Source: an uncultured Bacteroidales bacterium (GTDB lineage Bacteria > Bacteroidota > Bacteroidia > Bacteroidales > UBA932). From it: DNA of 58,792 nucleotides. Positions within the stretch are counted from its first letter, which is position 1. Every line of letters begins with the position of its first letter. The stretch spans positions 1 through 58,792 of the forward strand of contig CABUIX010000004.1 in NCBI GenBank assembly GCA_902491795.1. Direction: 5' to 3'. Below the pieces are notes generated by a model, which was not told the origin of the DNA, made no database searches, and saw nothing but the letters and a program-made list of their open reading frames with translations. A program made the translations under genes and the position numbers. Shown here piece by piece: positions 48,127-56,828 of the stretch.

Positions 48127-49779
48127 ATGGAAGAGAACAGAAAACTGAATTTCCTTGAGGAAATAATCGAAGACGACCTGAAATCAGGCAAAGTGAAGAG
48201 CATTCTGACCAGATTCCCTCCTGAACCCAACGGCTATCTGCACCTTGGACACGCAAAGTCCCTGTGCATCAACTTCGGCCTTGCCCAGAAGTACGGCGGA
48301 AAGACAAATCTCCGCTATGACGACACCAACCCCGTTAAGGAGGATACCGAATATGTCGACGCGATAAAGGAAGACATCAAGTGGCTGGGTTTCCAGTGGG
48401 AGAAGGAATGCTACGCTTCAGATTATTTCGATCAACTCTACGAATGGGCTGAGCAGATGATAATGAAGGGCCAGGCCTACGTGGACGACCAGAGCCAGGA
48501 GGAAATATCCAAGGGGCGCGGAACCGTGGACACTCCGGGTGTGGAGAGCCCCTGCCGCAACCGTACTCCGGAGGAGAATCTCAGACTGTTCAGGGAGATG
48601 CGCGACGGAAAATATGCCGACGGCGAGAAGGTTCTGCGCGCGAAGATTGACATGGCTCATCCCAACATGCTGATGCGCGATCCCATAATGTACCGCATCA
48701 AGCATGCTTCCCATCACCGTACGGGTGACAAGTGGTGCATCTATCCGATGTATGACTATACTCATGGGCAGAGTGACTCCATCGAGGGAATCACTCATTC
48801 GATATGCACCCTGGAGTTCGATGTGCACCGTCCGCTTTACGACTGGTTCATACAGACTCTCGGGATATTCCCGTCTCACCAGTATGAATTTGCCCGCCTG
48901 AATCTGACATATACACTGATGTCAAAGCGCAAACTGCTTGAGCTCGTGCAGAAGGGATTCGTTGCCGGATGGGACGATCCACGAATGCCGACGCTCTGCG
49001 GCGTGCGCCGCCGCGGCTATACGCCGGAGGCTCTGAAGATGTTCTGCGACAAGATCGGTGTGTCCAAGCGTGACCAGCTTATGGACATCCAGCTCCTGGA
49101 GTGGTGTGTCCGTCAGGATCTCAACGCGCGTTCAAACCGCTATATGGTTGTTCAGGATCCGCTCAAGGTAACCATCACCAACTGGCCGGCCGGACAGGTA
49201 GAGTGGTTCGACTGCCCTCTGAACCCTGCTGAGCCTGAAGGCGCAACCCGCAAGGTGCCGTTTACCGGTGATTTGTGGATAGACCGTGCCGACTTTATGG
49301 AGGATGCTCCCAAGAAGTTCTTCCGCCTGAAGCCTGACGGAGAGGTCCGTCTCAAATATACTTATATTATCAAGTGCGACAAGGTGGTGAAGGATGCCGA
49401 AGGCAAGGTTGTCGCCCTCGAGTGCAGCTACGATCCCACAACGAAGCCGGGAGGCGGAGAGTGGCGCAGCGTAAAGGGTACCATCCACTGGGTTTCTGCG
49501 GATTATGCCAAGGAAATCGAGATACGCAACTACGACAGGCTGTTCACTCTTGCTGACATGAGCCAGGTTCCGGAGGACAGGGACTATAAGGACTTCCTCA
49601 ATCCTGATTCGCTTGTTCTCGGCTCTGGTCTTGCCGAGCCTGCGCTTCTCGAGGACGCTTCCGGGATTGCGGTGCAGTTCGAGCGCACGGGCTATTATGT
49701 GAAGGACAAGGACTCCACGACGGAAAAGGCAGTCTTCAACAAGACTGTTTCCCTGAAGGATTCATACAAGCCGGAATAG
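48127..49779 (+). CDS. glnS: Glutamine--tRNA ligase
   Basis: This class I synthetase charges tRNA-Gln directly. The first signature is PPEPNGYLHLGHAKS (HLGH at 39-42), with the GlnRS-specific RYDDTNP following. The second is LMSKRKLL. GVRRRGYTPEAL and the two C-terminal anticodon-binding beta barrels (to ~545) are present. At 550 residues it is the same length as the E. coli enzyme. A strong terminator follows 13 bases downstream. Confidence 0.97.
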   Translation: MEENRKLNFLEEIIEDDLKSGKVKSILTRFPPEPNGYLHLGHAKSLCINFGLAQKYGGKTNLRYDDTNPVKEDTEYVDAIKEDIKWLGFQWEKECYASDYFDQLYEWAEQMIMKGQAYVDDQSQEEISKGRGTVDTPGVESPCRNRTPEENLRLFREMRDGKYADGEKVLRAKIDMAHPNMLMRDPIMYRIKHASHHRTGDKWCIYPMYDYTHGQSDSIEGITHSICTLEFDVHRPLYDWFIQTLGIFPSHQYEFARLNLTYTLMSKRKLLELVQKGFVAGWDDPRMPTLCGVRRRGYTPEALKMFCDKIGVSKRDQLMDIQLLEWCVRQDLNARSNRYMVVQDPLKVTITNWPAGQVEWFDCPLNPAEPEGATRKVPFTGDLWIDRADFMEDAPKKFFRLKPDGEVRLKYTYIIKCDKVVKDAEGKVVALECSYDPTTKPGGGEWRSVKGTIHWVSADYAKEIEIRNYDRLFTLADMSQVPEDRDYKDFLNPDSLVLGSGLAEPALLEDASGIAVQFERTGYYVKDKDSTTEKAVFNKTVSLKDSYKPE

Positions 49780-49792
49780 CATTCCGCAAGAA

Positions 49793-49842
49793 CAGTCAAA
49801 CAAAAAGGATGTCCGAACCAGGACATCCTTTTTGTTTGACTG
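49793..49842. terminator. Strong bidirectional terminator between glnS and the ABC-F gene
   Basis: A perfect 22-base stem (49793-49814 with 49821-49842) encloses a six-base loop. The stem holds A- and T-runs on both sides, so it can stop transcription from glnS and from the convergent ABC-F gene. Confidence 0.92.
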
Positions 49843-49852
49843 AAGATAATCG

Positions 49853-51631
49853 TCATTCGCTGAGTTCGAGCCAGCGGGTTTCGAGCCTGTCAAGTTCGGC
49901 CATGATTTCCTCTATTCGTGCCGCATGCGCTTGGAGTTCGTCGTAGGGGAGTGTGCCAGAACTCATCTCTGCTTCCAGCCTGCTCTTCTCTTTTTCGAGT
50001 TCCGGCATTGTGGCCTCGATCTGCTCGAGTTCCTTCTTTTCCTTGTAGGAAAGTTTCTTCGGTCCCTGCTTTGTCTGGCTGCCTGCGTTTGCCGCCTTCG
50101 TCACGGCAGGTTTGGGCTGTCTTTCGGCTTCCTCCTTTTTTCTGGAGGCTTCCACATCCTTGATCCATGCCCGGTATTCGCTGAATTTGCCAACGAAATC
50201 CTTGACTGCTCCCTCTCCGCAGAATACGAGAAGGTGGTCTACCGTCCTGTCGAGGAAGTGGCGGTCGTGGCTCACGACGATGAGACTGCCGTCGTAGTCC
50301 GAAAGGAACTCCTCGAGTATGTTGAGTGTCACTATGTCAAGGTCGTTGGTGGGTTCGTCGAGGATGAGCAGGTTGGGATTCTGCATCAGTATGGTCAGCA
50401 GGTAGAGTCTCCGTCTTTCCCCTCCGGACAATTTTGATATCCGTGTGGTGTACATGTCTCTTGGAAACATGAAGTTGGAAAGCAGTCTCGTGTCAGAGAC
50501 GGCGTCCATTACGGTCATGTCCTCCTTGAAGTCCATTCCCTGCTGGCGGTAGTAGCCTATGACCAGTGACGTCCCGCGGTCGATGCTCCCGGAGTCCGGG
50601 GCGATGCCGCCTGTGAGCAGTTCGAGGAAGGTGGACTTGCCGACACCGTTGCGACCGACGATTCCGACCTTGTCCCCGCGCTGGAAATTGTAGGTGAAGT
50701 CCTTCAGCATGCAGTGTCCTTCCCAGCTGTAGTTCACGTTCTTGCAGTTGATGATCTTGTTGCCCAGGCGCGAGGCGCTCCCTACGCCTTCGAGTGATAT
50801 CTGCCTGTCGTCGCGCTGCTGGCTTGCCCTTTCGGAGAGTTCGTGAAATGCGTTTATACGGTACTTTGCCTTGCCGGAGCGTGCACATGGAGTGGCATGA
50901 ATCCATTCAAGTTCGCGCCTCAGAAGGTTGCGGACCTTGTCTGTCTCGGCATTCCATGACGATATCCTTTCCTGCCGCTTCTCCAGGTAGTTCTGGTAGT
51001 TGCCACGATAGGAGTAGACCGCTCCGTGGTCAAGTTCCATCACGATGTTGCATACCCTGTCGAGGAAATATCTGTCGTGTGTGACCATAAGAAGGGTGCA
51101 GCGGCTGCGCCTGAGCCATGATTCCAGAAATTCTATGGCCTCGATGTCCAGGTGGTTGGTCGGCTCGTCCATTATCAGGAAGTCTGCATTGAGGGCGAGC
51201 ATCTCGCTTATTGCCACGCGTTTGATTTCTCCTCCGGAAAGCTCGCTCATCTTTTGGCCCAGGTCCGGGAGCCGGAAAGAGGTCAGAAGTTCCTTGAGCC
51301 TCTGGAGGAATGCGGCCTTCTCTTCTTCATGGAATGATGCAGTGTCGTGGCTGCTGTGCTCAAGAACCTGGTCAAGGATGCTGAGATCAGGGGACCAGTC
51401 GTAGTCCTGCTCGAGAAAGGCAATGCGTATGTCCTTGAGGAACATCACCTTGCCGCCCGAGTCGGAACTGTCCTTGCCGGCAAGTATACGGAGCAGCGAG
51501 GTCTTTCCTGTGCCGTTGGGCGCGATCAGGGCTATCTTGTCTCCCTCATTGACATTGAATCCTATGTGCTCGAAAAGCACTTTCGGGCCATAGGATTTGG
51601 AGATGTTCTCAATCTGCAGATAGCAGGCCAT
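49853..51631 (-). CDS. ABC-F family ATPase (Uup-like)
   Basis: The 592-residue soluble protein contains two ABC cassettes without membrane domains. Cassette 1 has Walker A APNGTGKTS (37-45), signature LSGGEIKRVA and LIMDEPTNHLD. Cassette 2 has GRNGVGKST, LSGGERRRLYL and LILDEPTNDLD. A C-terminal Lys/Glu-rich coiled coil (~520-590) is like that of Uup, which binds structured nucleic acids. ABC-F proteins act on the ribosome to relieve stalling or influence assembly. Three bases separate it from the ROK gene upstream. Confidence 0.92.
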   Translation of the reverse strand: MACYLQIENISKSYGPKVLFEHIGFNVNEGDKIALIAPNGTGKTSLLRILAGKDSSDSGGKVMFLKDIRIAFLEQDYDWSPDLSILDQVLEHSSHDTASFHEEEKAAFLQRLKELLTSFRLPDLGQKMSELSGGEIKRVAISEMLALNADFLIMDEPTNHLDIEAIEFLESWLRRSRCTLLMVTHDRYFLDRVCNIVMELDHGAVYSYRGNYQNYLEKRQERISSWNAETDKVRNLLRRELEWIHATPCARSGKAKYRINAFHELSERASQQRDDRQISLEGVGSASRLGNKIINCKNVNYSWEGHCMLKDFTYNFQRGDKVGIVGRNGVGKSTFLELLTGGIAPDSGSIDRGTSLVIGYYRQQGMDFKEDMTVMDAVSDTRLLSNFMFPRDMYTTRISKLSGGERRRLYLLTILMQNPNLLILDEPTNDLDIVTLNILEEFLSDYDGSLIVVSHDRHFLDRTVDHLLVFCGEGAVKDFVGKFSEYRAWIKDVEASRKKEEAERQPKPAVTKAANAGSQTKQGPKKLSYKEKKELEQIEATMPELEKEKSRLEAEMSSGTLPYDELQAHAARIEEIMAELDRLETRWLELSE

Positions 51632-51634
51632 GCG

Positions 51635-52846
51635 CTATACAAGGCCAAGCACCTTGTCCCTCGAAAGCAGGCAGTCGCCGACTGATGCGGCCCTGCGGTC
51701 CAGCTTTGAGAGGACAATCTTGGTGTCGGATGACACTCTTGAGAGCGAAAGACGGTTGACGGCAGTCTTGATTGGAAGCAGCAGGTAGTCCTTGCCGACT
51801 ATCAGGCGTCCGCCAATCACCACGAGACCCGGGTTGAATATGTTGAGCACACCGGCGATTCCGCGTCCGAGCGTGTCACCGATCTTGCCTATGCTGTCGA
51901 TGGCAAGCACGTCACCTTCCTCCACGGCTCTAAGGATCTCGTCGAGTTCGATGTCGCCGTTTTCCTCGAAACTGGGGAGAAGGGATGATGAATGGCCTCT
52001 TCTGAGCTCGTCGACCATAATCCTGTGCAGAGCCGATCCGGACGCGCCGGTTTCAAGGCAGCCAACCTTTCCGCATCGGCATATTATGTCGTTGTTGAGG
52101 GCGGGGAAGTGGCCTATTTCGCCTGAATAGCCTGATTTGCCGTAGTAAAGCTTGCCGTCGGCGATGATTCCCATACCGAGCCCCCAGCTGATGTTGATGA
52201 ATATCATGTTGGGATCGGCATCGGCTCCAAGGTTCATGTATTCTCCGTAGGCCATTGCCCTGGAGTCATTCTCTATGTTGACGGGAAGCTTGAACTCCTT
52301 CTCGAAGATGCTCTTGAGGGGAATGTCATCGCTCACGAAATAGCTGAGGCTGTAGCCTTTTTCGGGGTTTACACGTCCGGAGAGGCTGACTCCCACGCCA
52401 AGGACCTTGATCCAGGGAATCCCGCTCTTTGTGACCTCGTCCTTTACCATACGGCATATTGTCCTGAAAGACAACTCGTTGGCCTCAAGAACGAATTCGA
52501 TGTCCTGTATGAAGTTGACAATTTCGCCCTTGAAGTTGCTGATTGCGATATGGAAATGATGTCGGGCTATGTCCACGCCGACGAAATATCCTGCCTCCGG
52601 GTTCAGGCCATAAACGCTCGGCCTGCGCCCTCCGGAAGTGCCGACCTTGCCTTCATCCTGGATGAAGTTGTCGTCAATGAGCTCGGCGATGAGTTTGGTT
52701 ATTGTCGGCACGCTGATGCCCAGGGCACGGCTGAAGTCAGCGATGCTGTAGTTGTTGTGCGTTATGCACAGCCGCAGGATTTCTCTTTTGACGATGGCGT
52801 TCTTGTTGGAAGTCTCGTCCAGAAAAGATGGAAGCATAATATTCAT
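51635..52846 (-). CDS. ROK family transcriptional regulator (NagC/XylR-like)
   Basis: The 403-residue protein has an N-terminal winged helix-turn-helix (NYSIADFSRALGISVPTITKLIAELI, about residues 32-57) followed by a sugar-kinase-like ROK domain. The zinc motif CRCGKVGCLE is present and GVDIARHH and GWGLGMGI are in the ATP/sugar-binding parts. Such proteins repress carbohydrate genes until bound to a sugar or sugar phosphate. No sugar operon is adjacent, and the gene shares a transcript with the ABC-F gene. A -7 box lies eight bases before the ATG. Confidence 0.9.
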   Translation of the reverse strand: MNIMLPSFLDETSNKNAIVKREILRLCITHNNYSIADFSRALGISVPTITKLIAELIDDNFIQDEGKVGTSGGRRPSVYGLNPEAGYFVGVDIARHHFHIAISNFKGEIVNFIQDIEFVLEANELSFRTICRMVKDEVTKSGIPWIKVLGVGVSLSGRVNPEKGYSLSYFVSDDIPLKSIFEKEFKLPVNIENDSRAMAYGEYMNLGADADPNMIFINISWGLGMGIIADGKLYYGKSGYSGEIGHFPALNNDIICRCGKVGCLETGASGSALHRIMVDELRRGHSSSLLPSFEENGDIELDEILRAVEEGDVLAIDSIGKIGDTLGRGIAGVLNIFNPGLVVIGGRLIVGKDYLLLPIKTAVNRLSLSRVSSDTKIVLSKLDRRAASVGDCLLSRDKVLGLV

Positions 52847-52854
52847 ATTACATG

Positions 52855-52862
52855 CAAATATA
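52855..52862 (-). promoter_or_regulatory. -7 element for the ROK/ABC-F operon
   Basis: On the minus strand TATATTTG (52862-52855) matches TAnnTTTG and ends eight bases before the ATG. A clear -33 element was not found. Confidence 0.42.
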
Positions 52863-52976
52863 TCAAATATTTTGTTATAAATAGGAATGTTTTGTGAAAT
52901 TTCTTAAAAATTCTTTGTCGGTATCCCGAATGTTTTGCTTTAAGGCGCCGTGCGTTGTCCGGAGGAGTCCTGAAGG

Positions 52977-53008
52977 TTTCGCAAAATCAAAACAACTTGC
53001 TATTTTTG
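52977..53008 (+). promoter_or_regulatory. Promoter of the HAMP-trkH-helicase operon
   Basis: TTTC (52977-52980), one base off the -33 consensus, is followed after 20 bases by TATTTTTG (53001-53008). The start codon is 27 bases farther on. Confidence 0.55.
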
Positions 53009-53035
53009 TGATGATTTATATCAATTAGTGGACAG

Positions 53036-53863
53036 ATGAGATTTGTCTCGAAACTTCTGAAAAGAATTCGCACGCTGAAACTGTCGCTGAGGGCAAAACT
53101 TGTGCTCAGCCTTCTTTCGGTAGTGGCCATATTGCTGGTGTCTTCAGTGATTTCGGTGATGGAGTATTCCAGGATGAGCAACTATGTTTCTGATCTCATT
53201 GCGGACGACATCAGCAGCATCAATGTCGCCAGCCGGCTTGCCGACATGAGCAACATCTACAACCTCGAGATTCTGGAAACTATCGGTGAAGGTTCGTCGG
53301 GAAAGCTGCCGGACTTTGACGACGAGTATTTCAAGACCAACTGCGAACGTCTGAGAATGAGCCATACCATCAATCAGGCCTATCCGATGGCTGATTCGGT
53401 AATGTATTCTTATGCGGCCTACATGCTGACGTCGCTTGAGCTTGAAAGTGTGGTGCAGTCTGACTTCATTGACAACCGTGAGTGGTACTTCGGCCGTCTG
53501 CAGCCGCGCTTCGAACGGCTTCAGCGCGACATCGACAACCTTACGACTGCAATTTACGAGGATCTTCAGGAGAATTCGGCCACTTTCGACAGAGGATTCT
53601 ACAGGAGTATAATCCCCGGCATTGTCGCCGTCGGAGTCGGGCTCATGCTTGTGCTCATGCTGCTGTTCTTCATACTCTCGTATTATGTGAATCCTCTGTA
53701 CAGGATGCTCGACGGGCTGAGTGCCTACCGTTCGAGCGACAAGAAGTACACGGTGGATTTTGAGGGGGATGACCAGCTCGTTGAGCTCAATGACGGAATT
53801 TCGGAGCTCGCGAACGAGAACCAGCAGCTTCGCCGTAGGGTGAGGGAACTGAGAAAGAGATGA
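53036..53863 (+). CDS. Two-helix membrane protein with HAMP-like segment and no kinase domain
   Basis: The 275-residue protein has a first membrane helix (~21-45), an extracytoplasmic helical domain of ~140 residues like four-helix-bundle sensors, a second helix (~188-215, IVAVGVGLMLVLMLLFFIL), and then a HAMP-like segment beginning NPLYRMLDGLSAYRSSD. The chain ends soon after in a coiled coil rich in Glu, Gln and Arg. No HisKA, ATPase or methyl-accepting domain follows, and no frameshifted remnant was seen because the next gene starts immediately (ATGA). It may sense and pass a signal to TrkH. Function unproven. Confidence 0.82.
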   Translation: MRFVSKLLKRIRTLKLSLRAKLVLSLLSVVAILLVSSVISVMEYSRMSNYVSDLIADDISSINVASRLADMSNIYNLEILETIGEGSSGKLPDFDDEYFKTNCERLRMSHTINQAYPMADSVMYSYAAYMLTSLELESVVQSDFIDNREWYFGRLQPRFERLQRDIDNLTTAIYEDLQENSATFDRGFYRSIIPGIVAVGVGLMLVLMLLFFILSYYVNPLYRMLDGLSAYRSSDKKYTVDFEGDDQLVELNDGISELANENQQLRRRVRELRKR

Positions 53864-55320
53864 ACTGGAAAGTAATCATAAGGAACATAGGCTTTGCCCT
53901 GCTGGTCAACGCACTGTTCATGCTGTTTGCGGTCATCGTCTCGATGGCGAACGGCAATGATTCGGCGCTGGCTGCACTTATGATTTCGTTCACGATCACA
54001 TTCATCGTCGGAATCTTTCCGTTTTTTTTCGTGCGCAAGACGACATCCATCTCCTTGAGGGAAGGATATGTGATAATAACTCTCTCGTGGCTGCTGTCAT
54101 TCGTCTTCGGCTTGCTGCCCTATGTGCTTTGGGGCGGACCGTTCACATTGTCGAATGCCATATTTGAATCCGTGAGCGGATATACAACATGCGGAGCCAC
54201 TATACTGAATGATGTCGAAGCCCTGCCGCGCAGCCTTCTCTTCTGGCGTTCTTCGACACATTTCATAGGCGGTCTTGGTGTTGTGGTGTTTCTGCTTCTG
54301 CTGATTCCCGAGTCCAGCCAGATGCGCATGAGGCTGACCAACATGGAACTGAGTTCGCTCAGCCGCAGCGGCTATTCTTCACGCACGACGAATGTCGTCT
54401 ACATTTTTGCGTACGTATATCTGGCTCTTGTGATTCTTGCGGTGCTGGCGTATGTCTTGGCCGGGATGTCACCGTTTGATGCGCTTTGTCATGCGATGGC
54501 CGTGGTCGCCACTGGAGGATTCAGCACGCGAACCATGTCGATAGCCGCATTCGACTCGTACTGGATTGAAGGGATCACGATGCTCTTCATGTATCTGTCT
54601 TCAATTCACTTTGGCCTTCTGTATCTTGCGGTAATCACACGTTCGCTGAAACCTCTCGGAAGCCCTGTTATAAAGTTTTATACTGCGTTTGTCGCGGTGG
54701 TGGCGGTTTTTCTCGGCATCGGTCTCAAAGTCGGCGGCATGTGTGACAGTTGGGCCGAGTCCATTTGGGACGGCCTTTTCAACACTCTGACAATTTCGTC
54801 CACCACTGGATTTGCCAATCTTGACAATTCTCACTGGCCCTTCTGGATGGTGGCCCTGACCCTTTTTCCGGCAATCATTTGCGGAACTACCGGTTCGACC
54901 TGCGGCGGCATCAAGTCTGACAGGGCACTGATCCTCCTCAAGGCCGTGGGACGCTATGTGAATTCAATTCTGCATCCGTCTTCAATCAACGAGATCAGGC
55001 TCGGGAGGAAGATACTCCGCGATTCCGACGTGTCTCCACACCTGCTGTATATAAGCATATACATGTTCTTTATTTTCATTTCCATGCTCCTGTGCCTGAT
55101 TTCAGGGCTTGATTTTGAAAGTTCTCTGGTGTCGAGCGTGATGAGCATCGGAAACGTTGGCCCTGGCTGCGGTGAGCTCATGGGAAGTCTGGGCTCCTAT
55201 GACAGCGCCCCCACGTTCGCAAAATTGGTCTTCAGCCTAGACATGTTCCTTGGACGTGTGGAGATTTTCCCGGTCCTGGCAGTTCTGGGAATGATTTTCG
55301 ACAAAAGGGACAGGCAGTGA
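53860..55320 (+). CDS. trkH: TrkH-family potassium uptake protein
   Basis: The 486-residue integral membrane protein is the pore subunit of a Trk/Ktr-type K+ transporter. The four pore-loop selectivity regions are recognisable: SVSGYTTCGAT, VVATGGFSTR, TISSTTGFAN and MSIGNVGPGCGEL. The cytoplasmic regulator TrkA is not in the window. The gene overlaps the HAMP-like gene by four bases and the helicase gene by one. Confidence 0.92.
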   Translation: MNWKVIIRNIGFALLVNALFMLFAVIVSMANGNDSALAALMISFTITFIVGIFPFFFVRKTTSISLREGYVIITLSWLLSFVFGLLPYVLWGGPFTLSNAIFESVSGYTTCGATILNDVEALPRSLLFWRSSTHFIGGLGVVVFLLLLIPESSQMRMRLTNMELSSLSRSGYSSRTTNVVYIFAYVYLALVILAVLAYVLAGMSPFDALCHAMAVVATGGFSTRTMSIAAFDSYWIEGITMLFMYLSSIHFGLLYLAVITRSLKPLGSPVIKFYTAFVAVVAVFLGIGLKVGGMCDSWAESIWDGLFNTLTISSTTGFANLDNSHWPFWMVALTLFPAIICGTTGSTCGGIKSDRALILLKAVGRYVNSILHPSSINEIRLGRKILRDSDVSPHLLYISIYMFFIFISMLLCLISGLDFESSLVSSVMSIGNVGPGCGELMGSLGSYDSAPTFAKLVFSLDMFLGRVEIFPVLAVLGMIFDKRDRQ

Positions 55321-56783
55321 TGGACCGGGCGGACTTTCTTTACAAAAGTTTTCTTGAGCATTTCGGGCATGATCCGACACCGTGTCAGGATGGCCTTTTC
55401 CGCAGTCTCGCGGATTTCGTGACATGTGACGACGCCGACATTCTTGTAGTGAACGGGTATGCGGGTACGGGCAAGACCACGGCGGTTGCCGCCGCGATAG
55501 AAGTGCTCGGCAGCATGGGAGCACAGTCGGTCCTGCTTGCCCCGACGGGGCGTTCGGCAAAGGTGCTGGCCTCGATTGCCGGCCGTTCAGCTTCCACGAT
55601 CCACAAGCACATATATCGCCAGAAGTCTGTCAGTGCGGAAGGGTACGGCAGTTTCTCGCTTGCGCCCAACAAGGCAAGGAACACTCTTTTCGTGGTGGAC
55701 GAAGTGTCGCTGATAGGCTCTGACACTGCAGACGTGCAGTCCGGCGGCAGCGCCCTGTTCGGGACCGGCAACCTGCTGGAGGATCTTGTGAATTTCGTGA
55801 GAAACGGGGCAGATTGCCGCATGGTGCTGATAGGTGATGACGCGCAGCTGCCGCCTGTAGGCCTCGAGGAGTCGCCGGCGCTCTCCCATGAAGTGATGGA
55901 CTGGTTCGGCGGTGTGCGCTGGTGCAGGCTGACCTCTGTGGTCCGCCAGGCTTCCGAGTCGGGAATACTGCGCAATGCGACCATGCTCCGCGAACTTCTT
56001 GCGCAATTCCGCGAAAACGGTGAGTCCGGAGAATTGAGGCTTGACCTTTCAGGTACCGATGACGTTGTCCGCATAGGTGGTGGCGAACTGATAGACGCCA
56101 TAAGCGATGCATACGATCACTTCGGACAGGATGAGACTGTGGTGCTGTGCCGTTCGAACAGGCGCGCCAACAGATACAACATGGGAATCCGTTCCAGGGT
56201 CCAGTACAAGGAGGAAGAACTCGTGCGTGGAGACAGGCTCATGATCGTGAGGAACTGCTACCAGTTTCTCGAGGATGTCCCGCAGCTGGACTACATTGCG
56301 AACGGAGACATTGCAAAGCTGGTGAGGATAGGGCATTACGAAGAAAGGTACGGCCTGAATTTTGCCGAAGCACTGCTCTCTTTCCCGGATTACGGAGATG
56401 TTGAGATAGGGGCAAAGGTATGTCTGGACACACTCCATTCGGAGAGTGCCTCTCTTACCAGGGAACAGCAGAACGCGCTTTATGAGGGAGTATGGGCCGA
56501 CTATTCCGACCGGAAGACCAAGAAGAAAATATGGCAGGGGGTCAGGGAAGATGTCTACTACAATGCCCTGCAGCTCAAGTATGCCGAGGCCATCACCTGC
56601 CACAAGGCGCAGGGCGGCCAGTGGGACTGCGTGTTCATTGATTGTCCGTTCTGGCTGCCGGAGCAGAGTGCCGATGACATCAAGTGGCTTTATACTGCCG
56701 TCACCAGGGCGGTAAAAAAAGTATATCTTGTGAATTTCCCGGACAGGTTCTTTGCGGATCAGGTGCAGGAGGGCGACCTGTGA
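55320..56783 (+). CDS. RecD-like/SF1B DNA helicase
   Basis: This 487-residue ATPase has Walker A GYAGTGKTT (46-54), motif Ia LLAPTGRSAKVLA, Walker B VVDEVSLIG, motif III IGDDAQLPPVG, and the C-terminal UvrD_C_2 part with AITCHKAQGGQWDCVFID and LYTAVTRAVKKVYLV. These are the motifs of RecD/RecD2 and Dda helicases that move 5' to 3' on single-stranded DNA. The ATG at 55320 shares one base with the trkH stop; a GTG at 55317 is also possible. The link with potassium uptake is unexplained. Confidence 0.9.
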   Translation: MDRADFLYKSFLEHFGHDPTPCQDGLFRSLADFVTCDDADILVVNGYAGTGKTTAVAAAIEVLGSMGAQSVLLAPTGRSAKVLASIAGRSASTIHKHIYRQKSVSAEGYGSFSLAPNKARNTLFVVDEVSLIGSDTADVQSGGSALFGTGNLLEDLVNFVRNGADCRMVLIGDDAQLPPVGLEESPALSHEVMDWFGGVRWCRLTSVVRQASESGILRNATMLRELLAQFRENGESGELRLDLSGTDDVVRIGGGELIDAISDAYDHFGQDETVVLCRSNRRANRYNMGIRSRVQYKEEELVRGDRLMIVRNCYQFLEDVPQLDYIANGDIAKLVRIGHYEERYGLNFAEALLSFPDYGDVEIGAKVCLDTLHSESASLTREQQNALYEGVWADYSDRKTKKKIWQGVREDVYYNALQLKYAEAITCHKAQGGQWDCVFIDCPFWLPEQSADDIKWLYTAVTRAVKKVYLVNFPDRFFADQVQEGDL

Positions 56784-56812
56784 TGATGCCGGTCCGCCGC
56801 ATTTTTTTTGTG

Positions 56813-56820
56813 TAATTTTG
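56813..56820 (+). promoter_or_regulatory. -7 element of the S9 peptidase gene
   Basis: TAATTTTG matches TAnnTTTG and ends eight bases before the ATG at 56829. The -33 region is poor. Confidence 0.4.
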
Positions 56821-56828
56821 GCTCAGTT

